Below are positions 1-12,517 of a DNA stretch of 64,000 nucleotides, piece after piece. A program made the translations under genes and the position numbers. Each line of letters opens with the position of its first letter. The stretch's first letter is position 1. The notes under the pieces were generated by a model, which saw only the letters and a program-made list of their open reading frames with translations, was not told the DNA's origin and did not search any database. Source of the DNA: Rhyzopertha dominica (Eukaryota > Arthropoda > Insecta > Coleoptera > Bostrichidae); the NCBI GenBank assembly GCA_025024175.1, contig QCXZ01000138.1:3596002-3660001 (forward strand). The letters run 5' to 3'.

Positions 1-1943
1 GTTTATAATTTCCTCTTCTCCCTTTTTCTTGTTCTCCGTGAATTAAGATATATTGAAATACTATTGACTTTGTTATTATCTGCAACTTTAATTGTATTTA
101 ATAGGCGAATGTTAACTGACGTAGAGGGCCTGTCAAGCACTCATAATCGTAAGATCCGCCAAATCAAATGCAACTCTAACGATTGCATGACAGCATAAGT
201 TAATTAAATCCCCAATAAAACCAATTTTATGGCAAGGTTTTAGTGGGAACGGAAATTAAGGTCAACGACAAACTTGCGTTTCGATTGTTAAACTTAATTA
301 CAAGGTATAATAGTACAGTGGAAAGTGAAATGAATGTATAGGTAATTAACAAACGGAAAGGCGACAAAAATTATTGACTGAATGTTTGTCCGTGCAAAAC
401 ACCAGGCTGAAGAGCTGAATGTAAAGCGAATGAACCAAATTATTCATTATTTGTGCTTCTTCTATCAGTGTGTCGTAAATTAGAACATCACTATAACCCA
501 TAGTCTATTATGTCTCTTTTTGTGGTATATATTAGTCACTTATAGTGTTGGCACTATTTTTTTTGACGTTTGATGATTGTAGTTAATGTCTTTCTTTAAC
601 AACATTTAGGTTCCTATGCTTGGTGGTTAAGTGTAAGAATAGCTTGCAGACTATAGTCTAGATGGACTAGGAAATAAAAAGGAGTTAGTAACTAAGAAGG
701 CAAAAAAATTAAATTGCACAAAAGGTGGGTGGGTGCCCTATGTAATATACTGCCCAAAACAGTATACATCTTTTGCAAAATCTGATATGACAAAGACACC
801 CTAGCTTACTAGAATATATTACAACTACCCTCTCTTTATTAAATTCATTTATTGAGATTATTATCTGGAAGTAGGTAGCTGCCGCAGTAGTACTACATTT
901 ATTAATTTGATCAATGTGTGACTTCCAAATAAAATTGTCATTTACAGGTTTACACGAATATATAAATCGCGTAACTTTTCATAATAAACTTCATTTCCCT
1001 TTTAGAATGTTACAAATCGATTTCCCTGCCTAAATTCACAATACTCATCTGTGTGGACATATCTTAGCAAATCCAATCTAGTTCTTTGTATTTAAATACC
1101 AAACTTGAAGGTGTGACACCAGTAGAGGTCAATATGTTGTTCAATCCACACTTTTATTAGCGTCATCCTTAACTGACTTCATTAAACTATTTTTAATAGT
1201 TCTTATTAATTTCTCAGCTTGACTATTGCTCGACAAATGGCACACAGGTGATGTAAGGAATTTTATACCATTATAAGGTAGAAATTCAGTAAATTCTGTT
1301 GAAGTAAATTGGGTTCCATTATCAGTTACTAATTTGCTTCGAAATACTACTCTAATCTTTCAGCAAAAATCTCCCACTCATCACCTAGTTTAAATTCATA
1401 TATTTGACAAATTCACGCATTTATGACAACCATTTTTAAAATTACACCTTTGCAATTAATGTCACAGCAGTGGTAAAACTTCTTTTACTCAAAATTTTTG
1501 GTTATTATTTTCCTCGTCGCCAATTTGTAATATAAGCACTGCCCAAAAGTAATTAAATAATAATAAATATTGCAAAACTGATTCATACAATACAAATATT
1601 ATATGACAAATACAAACAAGATAATATTAGATAGTTGTTTTACCCTAGCTTGCTACAAAATAGTACACCCTAATAATGTATAATGAAAGATAATTATTGC
1701 CTGAATAACCAGAAAAACCTTTGTGATTTTGACAAATAAATATGGATTTGACAATTAAGTAATCATCTAGGTAAATTCTCAAATAATGATGCAAAGGTAA
1801 CTGTGGAATTTCCAATTGCATAAAATTTTTGACATAAATAATGTAAATGCTTATAACCTCTAAACTAAAAGAAAAAGGAGATATGTTCATATAACATTTT
1901 TTACTTAGAATATCATCTTTATTCATCTATTCAAGTTTGGCAT
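1..1943. other. AT-rich non-coding stretch
   Basis: No convincing gene is seen. The first 450 bases are somewhat less AT-rich and contain several TTAATTA-like sites, so they could be regulatory, but every frame is closed by stops. Open frames here are short and of low complexity. The rest is simple AT-rich sequence. Confidence 0.5.
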
Positions 1944-1965
1944 AGAGCTTATAGATCACCCTGTA
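1944..1965 (-). repeat. Solitary TACAGGGTG-type transposon end
   Basis: Read on the minus strand the sequence starts TACAGGGTGATCTATAAGC, which matches the terminal motif seen at many Tc1/mariner-like ends in this window. No matching partner end was found to the left, so it is probably the remaining end of a deleted element. Confidence 0.4.
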
Positions 1966-3209
1966 TAAAATCAAAAGAGCAACTCTGAATGCGGCTTTAG
2001 AACGAGAATGCGATTTCTGTTTAGCTTCGTTCGCGCGACCAAAGATCCGCGCTCGAAACTGTTTTCCGAGTTTCCCATATCATTGAGTTCGTTTCAAGGA
2101 TATACTAAACTATTCTAAATTGAGTACACGAGCAACCGTAATTTACGTGCACGCACATCTGACTAATCAGCTAGTTTAATAAAAGTAAAATTGCCCCGTG
2201 TTTTATTTGCGATACTTCAAGCATGTCTGGGAGAAGAAACGAGGAACCGAGGTAAAAAAGTTGATTGCGCCGGGTTTAGATGTGGCCTCGTAAAATATGG
2301 TATGTTTGGTAGTTAGCCTCACGAATGCGTGGTAATTTTGCGTTATGTAAATAAACCCAAGTCGGCATTATTGAATTTCTAAAATGAAACGCCCGTTCCG
2401 AATCTCTCGGCTACTTCTAATGCTCAATGTGGATTATTGATTCAAGCATTTCGTTGACGCCTGTGTTGAAATCTTCACTGCTTTATCATGCGTTAGAGGT
2501 ACAATTAAGTCGGATTTTGCTAAATAACTGACGTTTAGGATCTAAATAATTTAAAAAATTGGATGTATATCATCTATTAATACTTATCGCTCACAGCAGG
2601 ATTCCAAACAAAGTGTGTATTTGGATTTAACACTCATCGAATACCAAATTTGGTTACCTGCAACAAAAAAAAATAAGGTCAAGTAAAGTAAAACAAGTTC
2701 CAAATTAAAAAGTAAAACTCAAATCTAAGATTTTCAGGATGATTCCAATAACCAAACATATTGGCTTAACCATTTATATATTACAACTTTGTACAAAGAG
2801 CTACAATTTAACAAACAGCATTATTCTCTAAGCTTATTTCATTAATCACGAAGTCCATGTGACGCTTGTTGGGCACACTACTTCTTTAGACGCAAGACGA
2901 ATGTTCAACAACTGCAAGTAAATCAGCCACTCTTGCTTTCTACTTTTTAATTATAANAATACGTAAAAGATNGAGTTAAACAACTTCAATCGAAACACTC
3001 ATAATCGAGGACGTGCGAATTTAATAACACTCCAAACACAACAGGCTACTTAATAGAGTTTAGTTTTTATTCTTCCAATCAGTGACAGATAGTGTATGAC
3101 ATAGACGCATGAGATCATTCTGTGTCCTTAAATCCATCTAAGTCTAAAGTAATCGTATTTTGTATGTCTCCTACCTCCCCCCCGGTACACTGAATTAGTT
3201 ACGAACTTA
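1966..3209. other. Non-coding stretch with a CpG-containing patch
   Basis: The part from about 1990 to 2480 is richer in CG dinucleotides (GTTCGCGCGACC, CGCGCTCGAAAC) than the surroundings but has stops in all frames. It may be regulatory DNA. The rest is AT-rich with isolated N bases near 2957 and 2972. No gene is supported. Confidence 0.35.
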
Positions 3210-3803
3210 TATGTTAAGGTAGATGGTCAGAATTTGGAAATTATCGGATTTGCTAAAAGTTTGGGTTTATGAATCGATAATAGATTGCGTTTTAGTACGC
3301 ATGTAAATTCTCTTATTAGTAAGGCATTCTGCAATCTTAGAATTATTTGTAATATCCGTCACCTACTAAATTTACAACAAAAAGTATATCTGTGTGATGT
3401 TATGGTCCTTTCTTTGTTTAACTTTGCTGATAGTTTTTATGGATCTTGCTAGGATTATGCCGATTGCAGTACACCATGTTAATCACAAACTCAAGTTAGT
3501 ACCTTGGTTGGATATGAGATCACGTAGAAAACTGCATTCTGCCTGTTTATTTCATAAAGTGATATTAAATAAATCTTCTGCCTATTTAAATGATAAAATT
3601 ACGTTTAGAACGGATGTACACAGTACCAATATATACGCAGAAAAGATATTCTGTTGATTCCAACTCATAAGCACAGCTTTTTTCGTCGCTCCTTTTCTTA
3701 TTGTGCGTCCAACTTTTATAATTCTGTCCCTACAGATCTAAAATCTAAAAGTTTATATTCTTTTAAGCGCGAATACAGGAAGTTTTTGTTATCCAGCACA
3801 TAA
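3210..3803 (+). pseudogene. Non-LTR retrotransposon RT, 3' part, decayed
   Basis: Translated in the plus direction this has the post-catalytic layout of CR1/Jockey-type reverse transcriptases. A VKVDGQNLEI stretch leads into SLGL-IDNRLRFSTHV, corresponding to the usual LGV-x-ID-x-L-F-x-HV motif. Then follow LRIICNIRHLL, an FADSFYGSC segment, LVPWLDMRSRRKLHSACLFH (the WL-M-RR motif) and a C-terminal FYNSVPTDLKSKSLYSFKRE ending in TAA. Stops and frame changes interrupt it, for example between the FADSFYGSC and WLDM parts. The catalytic fingers/palm part upstream is missing, so this is a 5'-truncated dead copy. About 250 bases of likely 3' UTR and an (ATT)n tract follow. The clade is uncertain; the superfamily is fairly sure. 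Confidence 0.75.
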
Positions 3804-4057
3804 TATTACTGTTTTTTTTAATCTTGCTTTACAATATTTTTTCTGAAATTCGACCAGATTTCATTTGCCTTTTAAATAACATTTTTTTGTTGTTTTATAT
3901 TACAAATGTTTTTTGTTCGCTTTCGGTTAAGTGGAAGAACAGCTGCCATTTTCTCTTAAGTGGCCGCTGAATTTCGCCGTTTCTGCAAGTTTTAGCACTA
4001 CTGCAATTGTATTATGCTTAAATTTATAAAAACTGTTAATGCTTGCGAATAAAGACG

Positions 4058-4058
<1 letters not shown>

Positions 4059-4096
<38 letters not shown>
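4059..4096 (+). repeat. (ATT)n microsatellite, likely tail of the RT copy
   Basis: About 12 uninterrupted ATT units lie 255 bases after the stop of the decayed RT. Several non-LTR clades end in short tandem repeats instead of poly(A), so this is probably the 3' terminus of that insertion. Plain slippage at an unrelated site is the alternative. Confidence 0.7.
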
Positions 4097-4809
4097 CATC
4101 TCAGATATCGAACAGCGAATGGTCATCGACTTCTTGGTAAAAGTAAGCACAAAGCTAGCACAAATTTTAGGAAGCTTCGAAGACAACGCTACAAACTTCT
4201 TGAATATCTTAAGCTCCAGCTAACTCCATAGTTAAACTACCCCCGATATAAGTCATTATTTGCGGGTGGTGCCAGCTTAACGCTAGCTTCGCCAATTCTT
4301 CAAATCCACCACAAAATCTAGCTTCACTATTTATAAATCTAGCTTCAGGAAACTCTCTCTGTAAGTTATCTATACCATTTTCTCTGGTCAACTTAAAAAT
4401 CTAGTCCCATGTTCCTTAGAAATCACAAATGTCATCAGTTTTATGCCCCGGGAAGAAAAGCAAATCAGGTTATTAGAGAGCTTGAATAGGACCAAAACGC
4501 GACGCACTTGCAACAGGTGTTGGTTTGCGAACCAAACAAAATATTTTGAAAAACAATTAAAGAAGTTGAGGATAGAGAGCAGGGAAGCATTTTCATTCCA
4601 GATAAGGAGAAAAAAATAGGCTGCCAAATGTTTACACAACAGAGACCTTCAGGCAAATACATAAAAAAAATTGTAGGCCATAGTGTTTTTATGTTTTAGA
4701 AGCCTTGGAAAACTTATGAAAAAAATTTCGATTCGATTTCGATTTCTGAAGACAAATACAAACCATCAGATTCTTATGGAAAGACCCGATATTCTACAAC
4801 AACCACATA
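4097..4809. other. Intergenic, one weak 58-codon frame
   Basis: A plus-strand frame at 4443-4619 begins ATGCCCCGGGAAG and encodes 58 basic residues with a CNRCW motif (two cysteines). It overlaps minus-strand frames of similar length. No family was recognised and chance is likely. The rest is AT-rich and featureless. Confidence 0.3.
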
Positions 4810-5098
4810 TACAGGGTGTCCTCGAAATACACCGATAACGTTAGACAGGCGACAGGAAACGCAATTTTAACGTTTAGTTTTCTATATATAGAGTGTTAAA
4901 GTACAATTTAAAAAAATATTTTCTTAAATTATTTCTGAACTATAAAAGATATCGACTTCAAAGTAACGTGAAATTTTTTAAAGCNCCAGTGCCAGCGGTG
5001 TGTGCTTGACGCTTGACAGGTGATAGAAAATGCGATTTTCAAAACTTTATTCAAATGGGAAACGTTTCGTTTTTGTTATACAGGGTGTTTATAAGCTA
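4810..5098 (+). mobile_element. Two TACAGGGTGT transposon ends
   Basis: TACAGGGTGTCC starts at 4810 and TACAGGGTGTTT starts at 5079, both in the same orientation. The motif resembles 5' ends of arthropod mariner-like elements that insert at TA. No transposase is present between them, so this may be a 5' terminal fragment followed by a second independent end. Confidence 0.45.
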
Positions 5099-6031
5099 AT
5101 TTTTTTTAAGTAATGAGTAATTGTTATTCATTACTATTCTGCTCAAGTAATGAGTAATTGTAACGAATTACTTTTTTAAAAGTAATTGTTCTAACCATGC
5201 ACTGGTTGAAAACGTGTTGTGAATTGAGAGCACATGAGGAACCGGCGCAAGAAGATTGAAGATCCATAATGAAATGTTTTAGAAGATGTTGTGTCATGTC
5301 TATTCTTACATGACGCATACCGGTATTTAATCATGGATAATATGCAGTATGCGCAAGATGGTTGCAAGATTAATAAATGTTATCAGAGCGCGATATAGTA
5401 TATAATAGTATAGTATAAACGGAAATTTTGGGAAACTTTTAAGTTAGGGGAGATATTTGCAGAGACGCTGGCGAGAGCACAAGGGCTATGGAGTGTACTT
5501 TTACGAAAAGATGTGACTATGCAAGAGATGAAAGTTCCATTTCAGGAAAAATAAAGACCTTTTTTTGATAGAAACAAAACCTTGGTGAGAAGACCTGTTG
5601 TCTTAAGCCATGCAAATGAGCTGACCTGGGAAATCGAATACATTTTAATAATATCGTGGAGCGGAACAAGCGCGGAAAATACTGTTCTTAAATTGTTTTG
5701 TTTTAACTGTAGTGAAACGACACATATTGCAGTAAATATAGAAACCAGAAATACGATACAGGTGTTTCAAGCATGGCAAAACTGGACACTTCGATCGTGG
5801 GTGGGCTAGTAGGACTGGTCAAGTCATCGGTTGCTCGTATTGACCAGTTACTATATGAAACATTTTAAGAACTCGCACACTAACAGAATACCTGTTCAGA
5901 ACTACACAGGCTTACAGGAAGTCAGGAGTATACAGGAAGAAATGTGACACCAGCGAACGAACATCCGGGATACGGATGTGGATAAAGAGAGGTATGTATA
6001 ACGCCTCATAATTATACAGGTTATCTTACAG
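5099..6031. other. No clear gene; short coding-like scraps
   Basis: Near 5105-5180 the motif AAGTAATGAGTAATTG occurs twice, a small local duplication. Between 5500 and 6000 several short plus-strand frames look protein-like, and an AG-GTATGT donor-like site lies near 5992. No consistent exon chain could be drawn. It may hold exons of the same unit as the two segments that follow, or decayed TE sequence. Confidence 0.3.
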
Positions 6032-6166
6032 GTGAAGTCAATTTTGTCAGAAACCGGTCGTTATATGGAGAGGGGAACAAGAACCGATGATGATAGAATA
6101 GTATTAAATATTACACATTTGCTAAACTGCCTGCTTAATGAATACGGCCTAGACTGTAATCAATAG
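6032..6166 (+). CDS. Possible exon, unknown protein
   Basis: Directly after a 3' splice site-like sequence (TTATCTTACAG) the plus strand is open for 44 codons to TAG. The product is hydrophilic and reads like real protein: it contains ETGRYMERGTRTDDDRI and HLLNCLLNEYGLDCNQ. No family is recognised. A last exon and a fossil coding fragment are both possible. The segment beginning at 6386 lies 220 bases on in the same direction and also follows a good acceptor, but the stop here argues against simple joining of the two. The evidence is only frame, composition and acceptor. Confidence 0.33.
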   Translation: MKSILSETGRYMERGTRTDDDRIVLNITHLLNCLLNEYGLDCNQ

Positions 6167-6385
6167 TTAATATTAAAAAAATTATGATTTTTTTTAAGCA
6201 AAAATACTATAAAGACAGATGCCGCTTCTCTGTTTGTAACGAATATTACCACCAAATTAATTAACACTGAATTACCTGCATAACCACTCAAGTTCCCCAC
6301 TACTAATTTTTGATAATTAATTTTCACCACCGCGCTCATATAGCCCGTTTCAACTACGATAACTAGATTTCCTGTTTTCCATCAG

Positions 6386-6559
6386 AAAATTAAAAATATG
6401 ATGCAGCAGATTTTTGATGCGTACTCATGCGTATCCCAATGGCGTGAAATTAATATAGATGCGTTTCCGTTAAACACGAACTTTGAGGCTGGTCGTGAAT
6501 ACAGGAAACTAACTGAACAAAACTACGCTGGAGATCTTGATAGTAACAATGATCACTAA
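6386..6559 (+). CDS. Possible terminal exon, unknown protein
   Basis: A strong 3' splice site (pyrimidine tract TTTCCTGTTTTCC, then ATCAG at 6381-6385) is followed in phase 0 by 57 codons and TAA. The translation is natural-looking and hydrophilic, with segments such as MMQQIFDAYSCVSQWREI and EAGREYRKLTEQNYAGDLD. AATAAA overlaps the stop region (near 6559), so if it is used the 3' UTR would be very short. No protein family is recognised. The antisense strand is also partly open, which weakens the case. It could be the last exon of a plus-strand gene converging on the minus-strand exon at 12.5 kb, or a relic of an old coding insertion. Confidence 0.4.
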   Translation, partial: KIKNMMQQIFDAYSCVSQWREINIDAFPLNTNFEAGREYRKLTEQNYAGDLDSNNDH

Positions 6560-7387
6560 ATAAACATAACGGTGTTCATTGTAATTAGAATAGCAGCAGT
6601 CGTTTTCAATTCAACACTAAGAGAAGAAACAGTAAAAATTTTAATCTAATTAAATGCTCAAAATTTTGTCCATATATATTGCTCAAAGACATTATCTTAA
6701 CATTTTTATTCCGTTTTCATTGCGTCTAGTATAGCAAACTCTTCTACAAAAATCTAATCAGCTAAGACACTGGCAATTTTAGTAATGCATTATTTAATAA
6801 TTCCAAACACGCATTACTATGTGTGAAAGTGACCGTAGACGAAATAAGACATTATTCACGATTGCTTTCACACATTTATTATCATAATAACATGAAAAAT
6901 CGCTTTATAATTAAATAAAATAATGAATGTGGCCCCTCATTCAGCTTATTTAACATCCACTTACGAAATACAACTGTTCTTGCGTTGAAATCCCATACGT
7001 TTAATTTTTTAAGTAATTTAAGGTGACATGAATAATATATATGAGTTTTCAGTACTCATCTTACTGTATCAATTAGGTACCTTACATATTAGTTGTTGCT
7101 AACGCTTGGATTTTTCAGTAAAGGTATAATTGCAATTTTTTGCTATCGTTTATTTCTAAGATATAACACCGCTTATTTCGTTTAAATGTCCCATATATGT
7201 TGAAGCTATTTAAAAAAAAAATAGAAATTATTCCGAAAAAATTGTTTAAGACATTATATATGTTGAATCTTACAGCTGTCAGCTGGCTATAAATAGTTAC
7301 AAGGTAATAGAATGATGCATCGCTGTTATCTGTAATAATAGTTGTTATCTCGTCACGACTTTACATTATAAATAAAAAAAAGCATGC
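6560..7387. other. AT-rich non-coding stretch
   Basis: No frame, repeat or RNA gene stands out. The composition is AT-rich with frequent stops in every frame. Confidence 0.5.
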
Positions 7388-7495
7388 CTATGCTATGCTA
7401 TCTGTACTGCAACCAACTACGGATACATCATTTCGCTTATTATTATTAGAATGTAATAGTAGTTTAGGTCTAGTGCAGATAGCATCGTGGCATAG
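7388..7495 (+). ncRNA. Hairpin of ~108 nt, miRNA- or MITE-like
   Basis: The left arm (7388-7408) pairs with the right arm (7472-7495) as 6 bp, a small bulge of about 1 against 4-5 bases, then 14 continuous bp, counting one G-U. The loop is about 60 nt, larger than in most animal pre-miRNAs. No known miRNA seed was recognised. A fold-back repeat fragment is an equal possibility. Confidence 0.3.
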
Positions 7496-7924
7496 TATTG
7501 GTTATAAACGTTATATATCTCAAACTGCCAGAATATGAAGTTTTAAATTAGAAAAAAAACGGGCATTCTTAGGAATCATTTTCAATGTGAACAATTTTGG
7601 CCACTTAATTATATTTGGAGACGTATAGAGAACGAAGACAACCAAATTTGAAAATATTCAGTAGACTTGTCGACAATTTGAGCACATACAGTTCCTTACT
7701 GAAACTCAGGTTAAAGATGTATCAAAAACCACAAAACGAAATTGAAGAGGTTGCAATTTTAACCCANNTAATTACATAATTCATGCAGTACCAGAGATGT
7801 AGAGGCGAAAATCAAGAACTTAGATGATACTTATTTATATTGTAGGATAGGTATAGACCATACAAGTTGGTAAATGGCTCAGACGAGGCACGCTTTTCAA
7901 CTGACGCCATATTTAACACGCATG

Positions 7925-8290
7925 AAAAAAGATTTTGGTCTGATGATAATAGTCACTTTACATTAACCGATACACACAGTGCAGATTTGGTGTTAGTATC
8001 TTGTGTTATTTGAGGAAGAAGTACTATTCCAAAAAATTTGACCGTAAACCTGTTTCTACAAGAAAACTTAAATGCTTTCATAAATAATCTGGAGTCTAGG
8101 TGCGTCCAGAGTATTTGAGTGGCAGATTTCATGAATAGCCGATGCCCTCCATCAAAGTCTTCAGATCTCACGTGCTTTTTTATGGGGATATTTAAAAAAA
8201 ACTGATTTTATAATTAAGTAATAACTAATAACACTCTTGAAGACTTAGAAAACAATATACGATTATTCATGACCAGAATAAGACTTCTTA
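7925..8290 (+). pseudogene. Mariner-like DDE transposase fossil
   Basis: Plus-strand frames give RFWSDDNSHFTLTD, matching the region around the first catalytic Asp (W-SDE-HF) of IS630/Tc1/mariner transposases. LTVNLFLQENLNAFINNLES follows. After a deletion comes CPPSKSSDLTCFFMGIFKK, a damaged form of the PP-SPDLTP-DFFLWGYLK block. NNTLEDLENNIR then matches the usual C-terminal TLEDL-x-NI segment. The middle of the catalytic core, including the second Asp region, is missing, and there are stops and frame changes. This is clearly dead. The superfamily is firm, the subfamily is not. Confidence 0.7.
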
Positions 8291-9273
8291 CAAACTTGCT
8301 AAAGGTATAGCTCGTATCGGTAAGAGCGCCATCTAGCGAATATTGTAGAAACAACATGCCGTGTACGTGGAAGCAAAAGTTTGTTATTTGTCAATCCATA
8401 ATGGCTACGTTTAATTTACGTCATTTGCTAATTATTTCCGATTATTACTAAAGTAGCATTATGTGGTAGAGTTGAGTTAAAGTGAGGTTTAGAGATTTGT
8501 TGCAGACTTTCATGTCTCTGGCGTTTGTTAATTTAAACAGTTTAGCCCGATTTATTCGCGATAGCAAGTTGACCGTTTTCTCGTCTGTCGTACTAATTTN
8601 GAATNACATACGATAAGCTATATAAATTTACGGAAAACTCTATCCTTCCGGTAGGTTGCCAAACGATCAACAACGCTTCAAAGCATTGTTTCNCAATNCC
8701 AAACGTAANAATATGTAAGGCAAAAAAATAATATTTAGTTTAAAATAACACACTANTTTTCGATGTGTAATAAAAACTACATAATTTAGTTTNAAATTAA
8801 CTAAATTGNAANGGTATAACCACAAGGAAAGACACTAACAAAAACGAAATCAAGTGGCCATTTTGTTGTATAAATACAAAAGCAAGCAAGAAAATACACC
8901 AAAACGAACCCTAACTGTTTCAATTAAAATGGATTAGAAATCCCCCCCCCCCCCAATACTTGATCATCCCATACATTTTTAATTTATGTGTAACACTGCG
9001 ATGGCAATATTCCAAGGAGATCCGGAGCTGCCCCTCCCGGAAAAATAATACATCAAAACATCGACATCAGAACCGATGCATTCCCCCGGGAGTATTCTCG
9101 CGGAACAGAACACAAACATTAATTTTTATCTTGGGGGCATTCGATGCGCGAATTGCCATTTCTCAATTTCCACACTCGATCTACCGAACTTTAGTAAATT
9201 ACGCCAGACCTGTAGGTAATATAACTCTCTTTCCGGGAACTTGGAGCCGAATCAATACGGCCGAGCTGCATGT
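8291..9273. other. Non-coding, many ambiguous bases, GC-richer end
   Basis: About ten isolated N bases cluster at 8600-8815, suggesting polymorphic or poorly assembled sequence. A 14-base C run sits near 8941. From about 9010 to 9330 the sequence is GC-richer (CCCGGAAAAATAA, GATGCGCGAATTGCC). It carries a 107-codon plus-strand frame (8960-9283) of low protein likeness. I read it as a possible regulatory island, not a gene. Confidence 0.35.
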
Positions 9274-9324
9274 GTATTATTAATCTTTTAGTATGATAAA
9301 CGTTACTTCTGAGTAGTTGGATCC
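9274..9324 (+). repeat. 51-bp motif, copy 1
   Basis: It is identical at 45 of 51 positions to 16405-16455, same orientation, without gaps. It begins GTATTATTAATCTTTTAGTA and ends TTGGATCC or CTGGATCC. Both copies lie at the edge of GC-richer islands. Either an old dispersed repeat or a shared regulatory motif. Confidence 0.6.
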
Positions 9325-12300
9325 AGCAGTTGCACACGTCCAGGCCACCTAGGTACACCTCGAGGCTACATACTATGTACCGGAAGTACTGCAGTGTTGA
9401 TACTTCGTTCCCATAAATTAAAATGCAATAAACATGTCTTTCTTATTTTCCAAGCGTAAAATAACAAATTTTCAACGCTATTGCAGCAATTGGGCAACTA
9501 AAAACCGGAACATGCGTATAGTAATTGAAAAATGTACATATTAAAATATATAACGGAACGACGCACAGCACAATTAGTAGTTAAACATACAGCAGCAGGT
9601 TTGTTCGATTCGCACTACCCAAGGACGCTCATGTTTTAATGCCATTGCACCTCATCAGCGGAAGTTACTTAGAAATAACAAAAAGGTATAATAATGTGAA
9701 TAGGAGAGATTTTGCGGATAGATGCGCTAACGTTATGCAAATGATAGTCATGATTTCCTTGTTTTAGAGAAGCAGTTTCAAAATTAGGAAGATTATAGAA
9801 TCAAGTACTAAAAATATCAAGAATGCTGGTGAGATGTGGGACTAAATTTGTTGAAAATCGGCAATTTCTACTACAAGTTTAATACAGAACCATGCAAAAT
9901 ATCTGAATTGCGTTATGGCAATGTAGGAATAAATATATACCGCCATTCCAGTTTTGTAGGTCCCTTAGTTGGTGTGCTAGCTGTTAATGTTAAACTATTA
10001 CAATCAATGAGTTCGAATTAAAACAGATTATGAGTGAANAACATAATTCTATTAACGAACATCTCTTAAAGAAGCTTGAAAGAGTCGGCCGTATTTCTAA
10101 GTAAATCCAGGGAACGTTATGAAAACACCACCACTTTCAAAAACAAGAAACGGTGAATATTGATGACAAGGCTTTGGTAGAAAGGTAGGGTACCTTATAC
10201 ACGAAACTAAAAGCACCTTGAAAACTGTGAGCATCTACGATGCAAATGATATTTCTATGGTTTCTACTACAATTTCAATCTAAGAAAATATTATCAACCA
10301 AAGAAAGGCTAGCGCTTTTAATAAAGAATAATTTATCAAGTATGTGTTGAAGCATCGGACGAAAAAATTTTAGACCTTAAGGTAAATTCGACTTATTACA
10401 TGGAATTTTGTGCCATAAATAAATACATTTATTGCTAAGTAGGGATGATACTAGGAATATCTGGAGCAAACACAAGGGAGGAGTTGTACATTATAATAAA
10501 ATACGTGTTGAGCAACATAACAAACTAATCAATGCAAGCGTTCATCGAGCAAAGTTATAGTTCATTATTTATTATATACGGAATGTAAAAGTTGATACTT
10601 AGGTATATATCGCATACAAATAATCTCATTTCTTCTTCAATTACATTAATGAAAAATGTTCAAATTAGGAGTTTTCATGGAAGGCTATATTGAAGAATTC
10701 TTCACAATCGCAAAAATAAAGAACCGTCTGCCCCAGCGACTAAAGAGAAGAATAAAAAGACTTATAGACAAAGTGCAGACTTTCGGTTCACGTTTCCGCC
10801 TTTCGAAAAATAACAATAAACTAGAAATAAAACGTACCACGTATTGTAAGCATTTATATCCGACGAACCCTAATCTGGAAATCGATTTGGCGTTTGTCAA
10901 TATTCTGTTATTACTGACATTTACTGACTCTTTTACTGTCATTAACCTATTGGTTTTTGCTAAAAAAATGCAATATAAAATTATAAAAATGTAGATGTCG
11001 TATAAAAAGTATAGAACATTACTGGAGTTGCAAGGCAATTTCGCGCACGTGGAATTTCCACTTGTGCGTAATATGCTTCCTACAACTCTAGGTTTAGTGC
11101 TTCATAGAAGACAGTTAGAATTACAAATACCTAACCTGGAAGAAAAATGTTTATGTAATTATAGCACACAAGCCGAATATTTCATCACTGAAACTCAAAA
11201 CGAATGTTTCGATTAGTTCAAGAATAAAGTTGTTGTATGATAATGATAAAAACAGAGCTTTGTTTCGCAGGAGAATTTAAAACTAAATTAGTTTTCCTTT
11301 AGATTTAACATGCTAGGTAAGAGCTATGAATTTCCGCAATCGAGAGATGACTGCATACAACAACATTTTTCTATTACCTGCTCAATAATACAAATAACTG
11401 TAATAAACTCAGTAAACCTGTACATGCCATTATACTTTGCATGTTCCGGTCCAAAGCTCCATTTTGTATAGTGTAACAGGTTGCGATAATTGTAAAAATA
11501 TTACACACTTTTTAATGGCTCTTTAAATTTATCCTGGAATAATCTCACCTCTTTTATTTATTGTTTTTCAATATGCGCTGTTCACTTTAAGCAACAGAAA
11601 TTGGTTCATGTAGGTTCTCTTCGTTCATCATATAATCTAATTCTCCTCATTTTTGATAGATACTGTCATGAAAAGTTAAATGTTTAAAGGCTTAAAAGTG
11701 ATTTCTTCAAACAAAAATATCGAAAACATTATTTCAACCTCACTACTAAAGAATTTTTTATATTACCCTTGTAAAAACTAAAATATGAAAGAAAAACGTA
11801 TTTTATTGGTACTAATTTTAATTTGCTAGTGATGATGGTACAAACATTTTCGCTCAAAAACATCAAAACAGTAATGTAAGCCAGCAATACGTAAGTCATT
11901 TAGTTAACAACCTTCAAACTACTCTGCTGTTAATAACATCAAACGCAAAGTAAAATCATCCACTTTTAAATAAAGTTATTGAAGTTGAAGATTTGGCTCA
12001 TGTACAAACAGATCCCATCAGAAAAGCATCTCAAGCGTCACACTCTAATAATGGTCGCAGAATTTTGAAAACATGTTTTCCTTCTGATTACGATTTGAGA
12101 ACTAAACGTTGATAATATAGATCGGAAGCTATTGCTTTTCAAAATTTTTTGCAAACGTCTCGGTAGTAAACAACGAACGTTGGCATATCGTCGTGCATTT
12201 ATTGTTCATTAAAAGAAAAATGTTTTGAATTTAATTAATTTAAAATACGGAAATTGCAAAAATAAATGTTTATTCGCACAATAAAATCGAAAATGGAGTT

Positions 12301-12517
12301 TATACAAAAGGATATGTAGGTACTGAAACATTGAAAGTAATGTAAAATTTTAATTATTTTAAATGTACTCCTCCTGGGATAACGGATGATTAGATGTCTA
12401 CCTAGGTTGTTTTTTTTGTTTAATAGAGATCTCTAAAATGCTAAAGACTATAGGTAAATATTGCGTTATGTTCCAAATGATAACTACTTTCGTTTCGCCG
12501 TTGAAACCGTCCAGAAC
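9325..12517. other. AT-rich, with plus-strand coding-like debris
   Basis: No intact gene. Protein-like fragments appear on the plus strand: around 9836-10020, 10441-10560 (RDDTRNIWSKHKGG), 10656-10994 (112 open codons) and 11820-12114. The last is about 90 codons with one internal stop and includes RKASQASHSNNGRRILKTC. No family was recognised. They may be pieces of one decayed coding element, or chance. Confidence 0.3.

Noticed and set aside
10685..11038. 117-codon minus-strand frame
   Set aside because: Very rich in Ile and Phe with low protein likeness; overlaps a similar plus frame. Neither could be identified.
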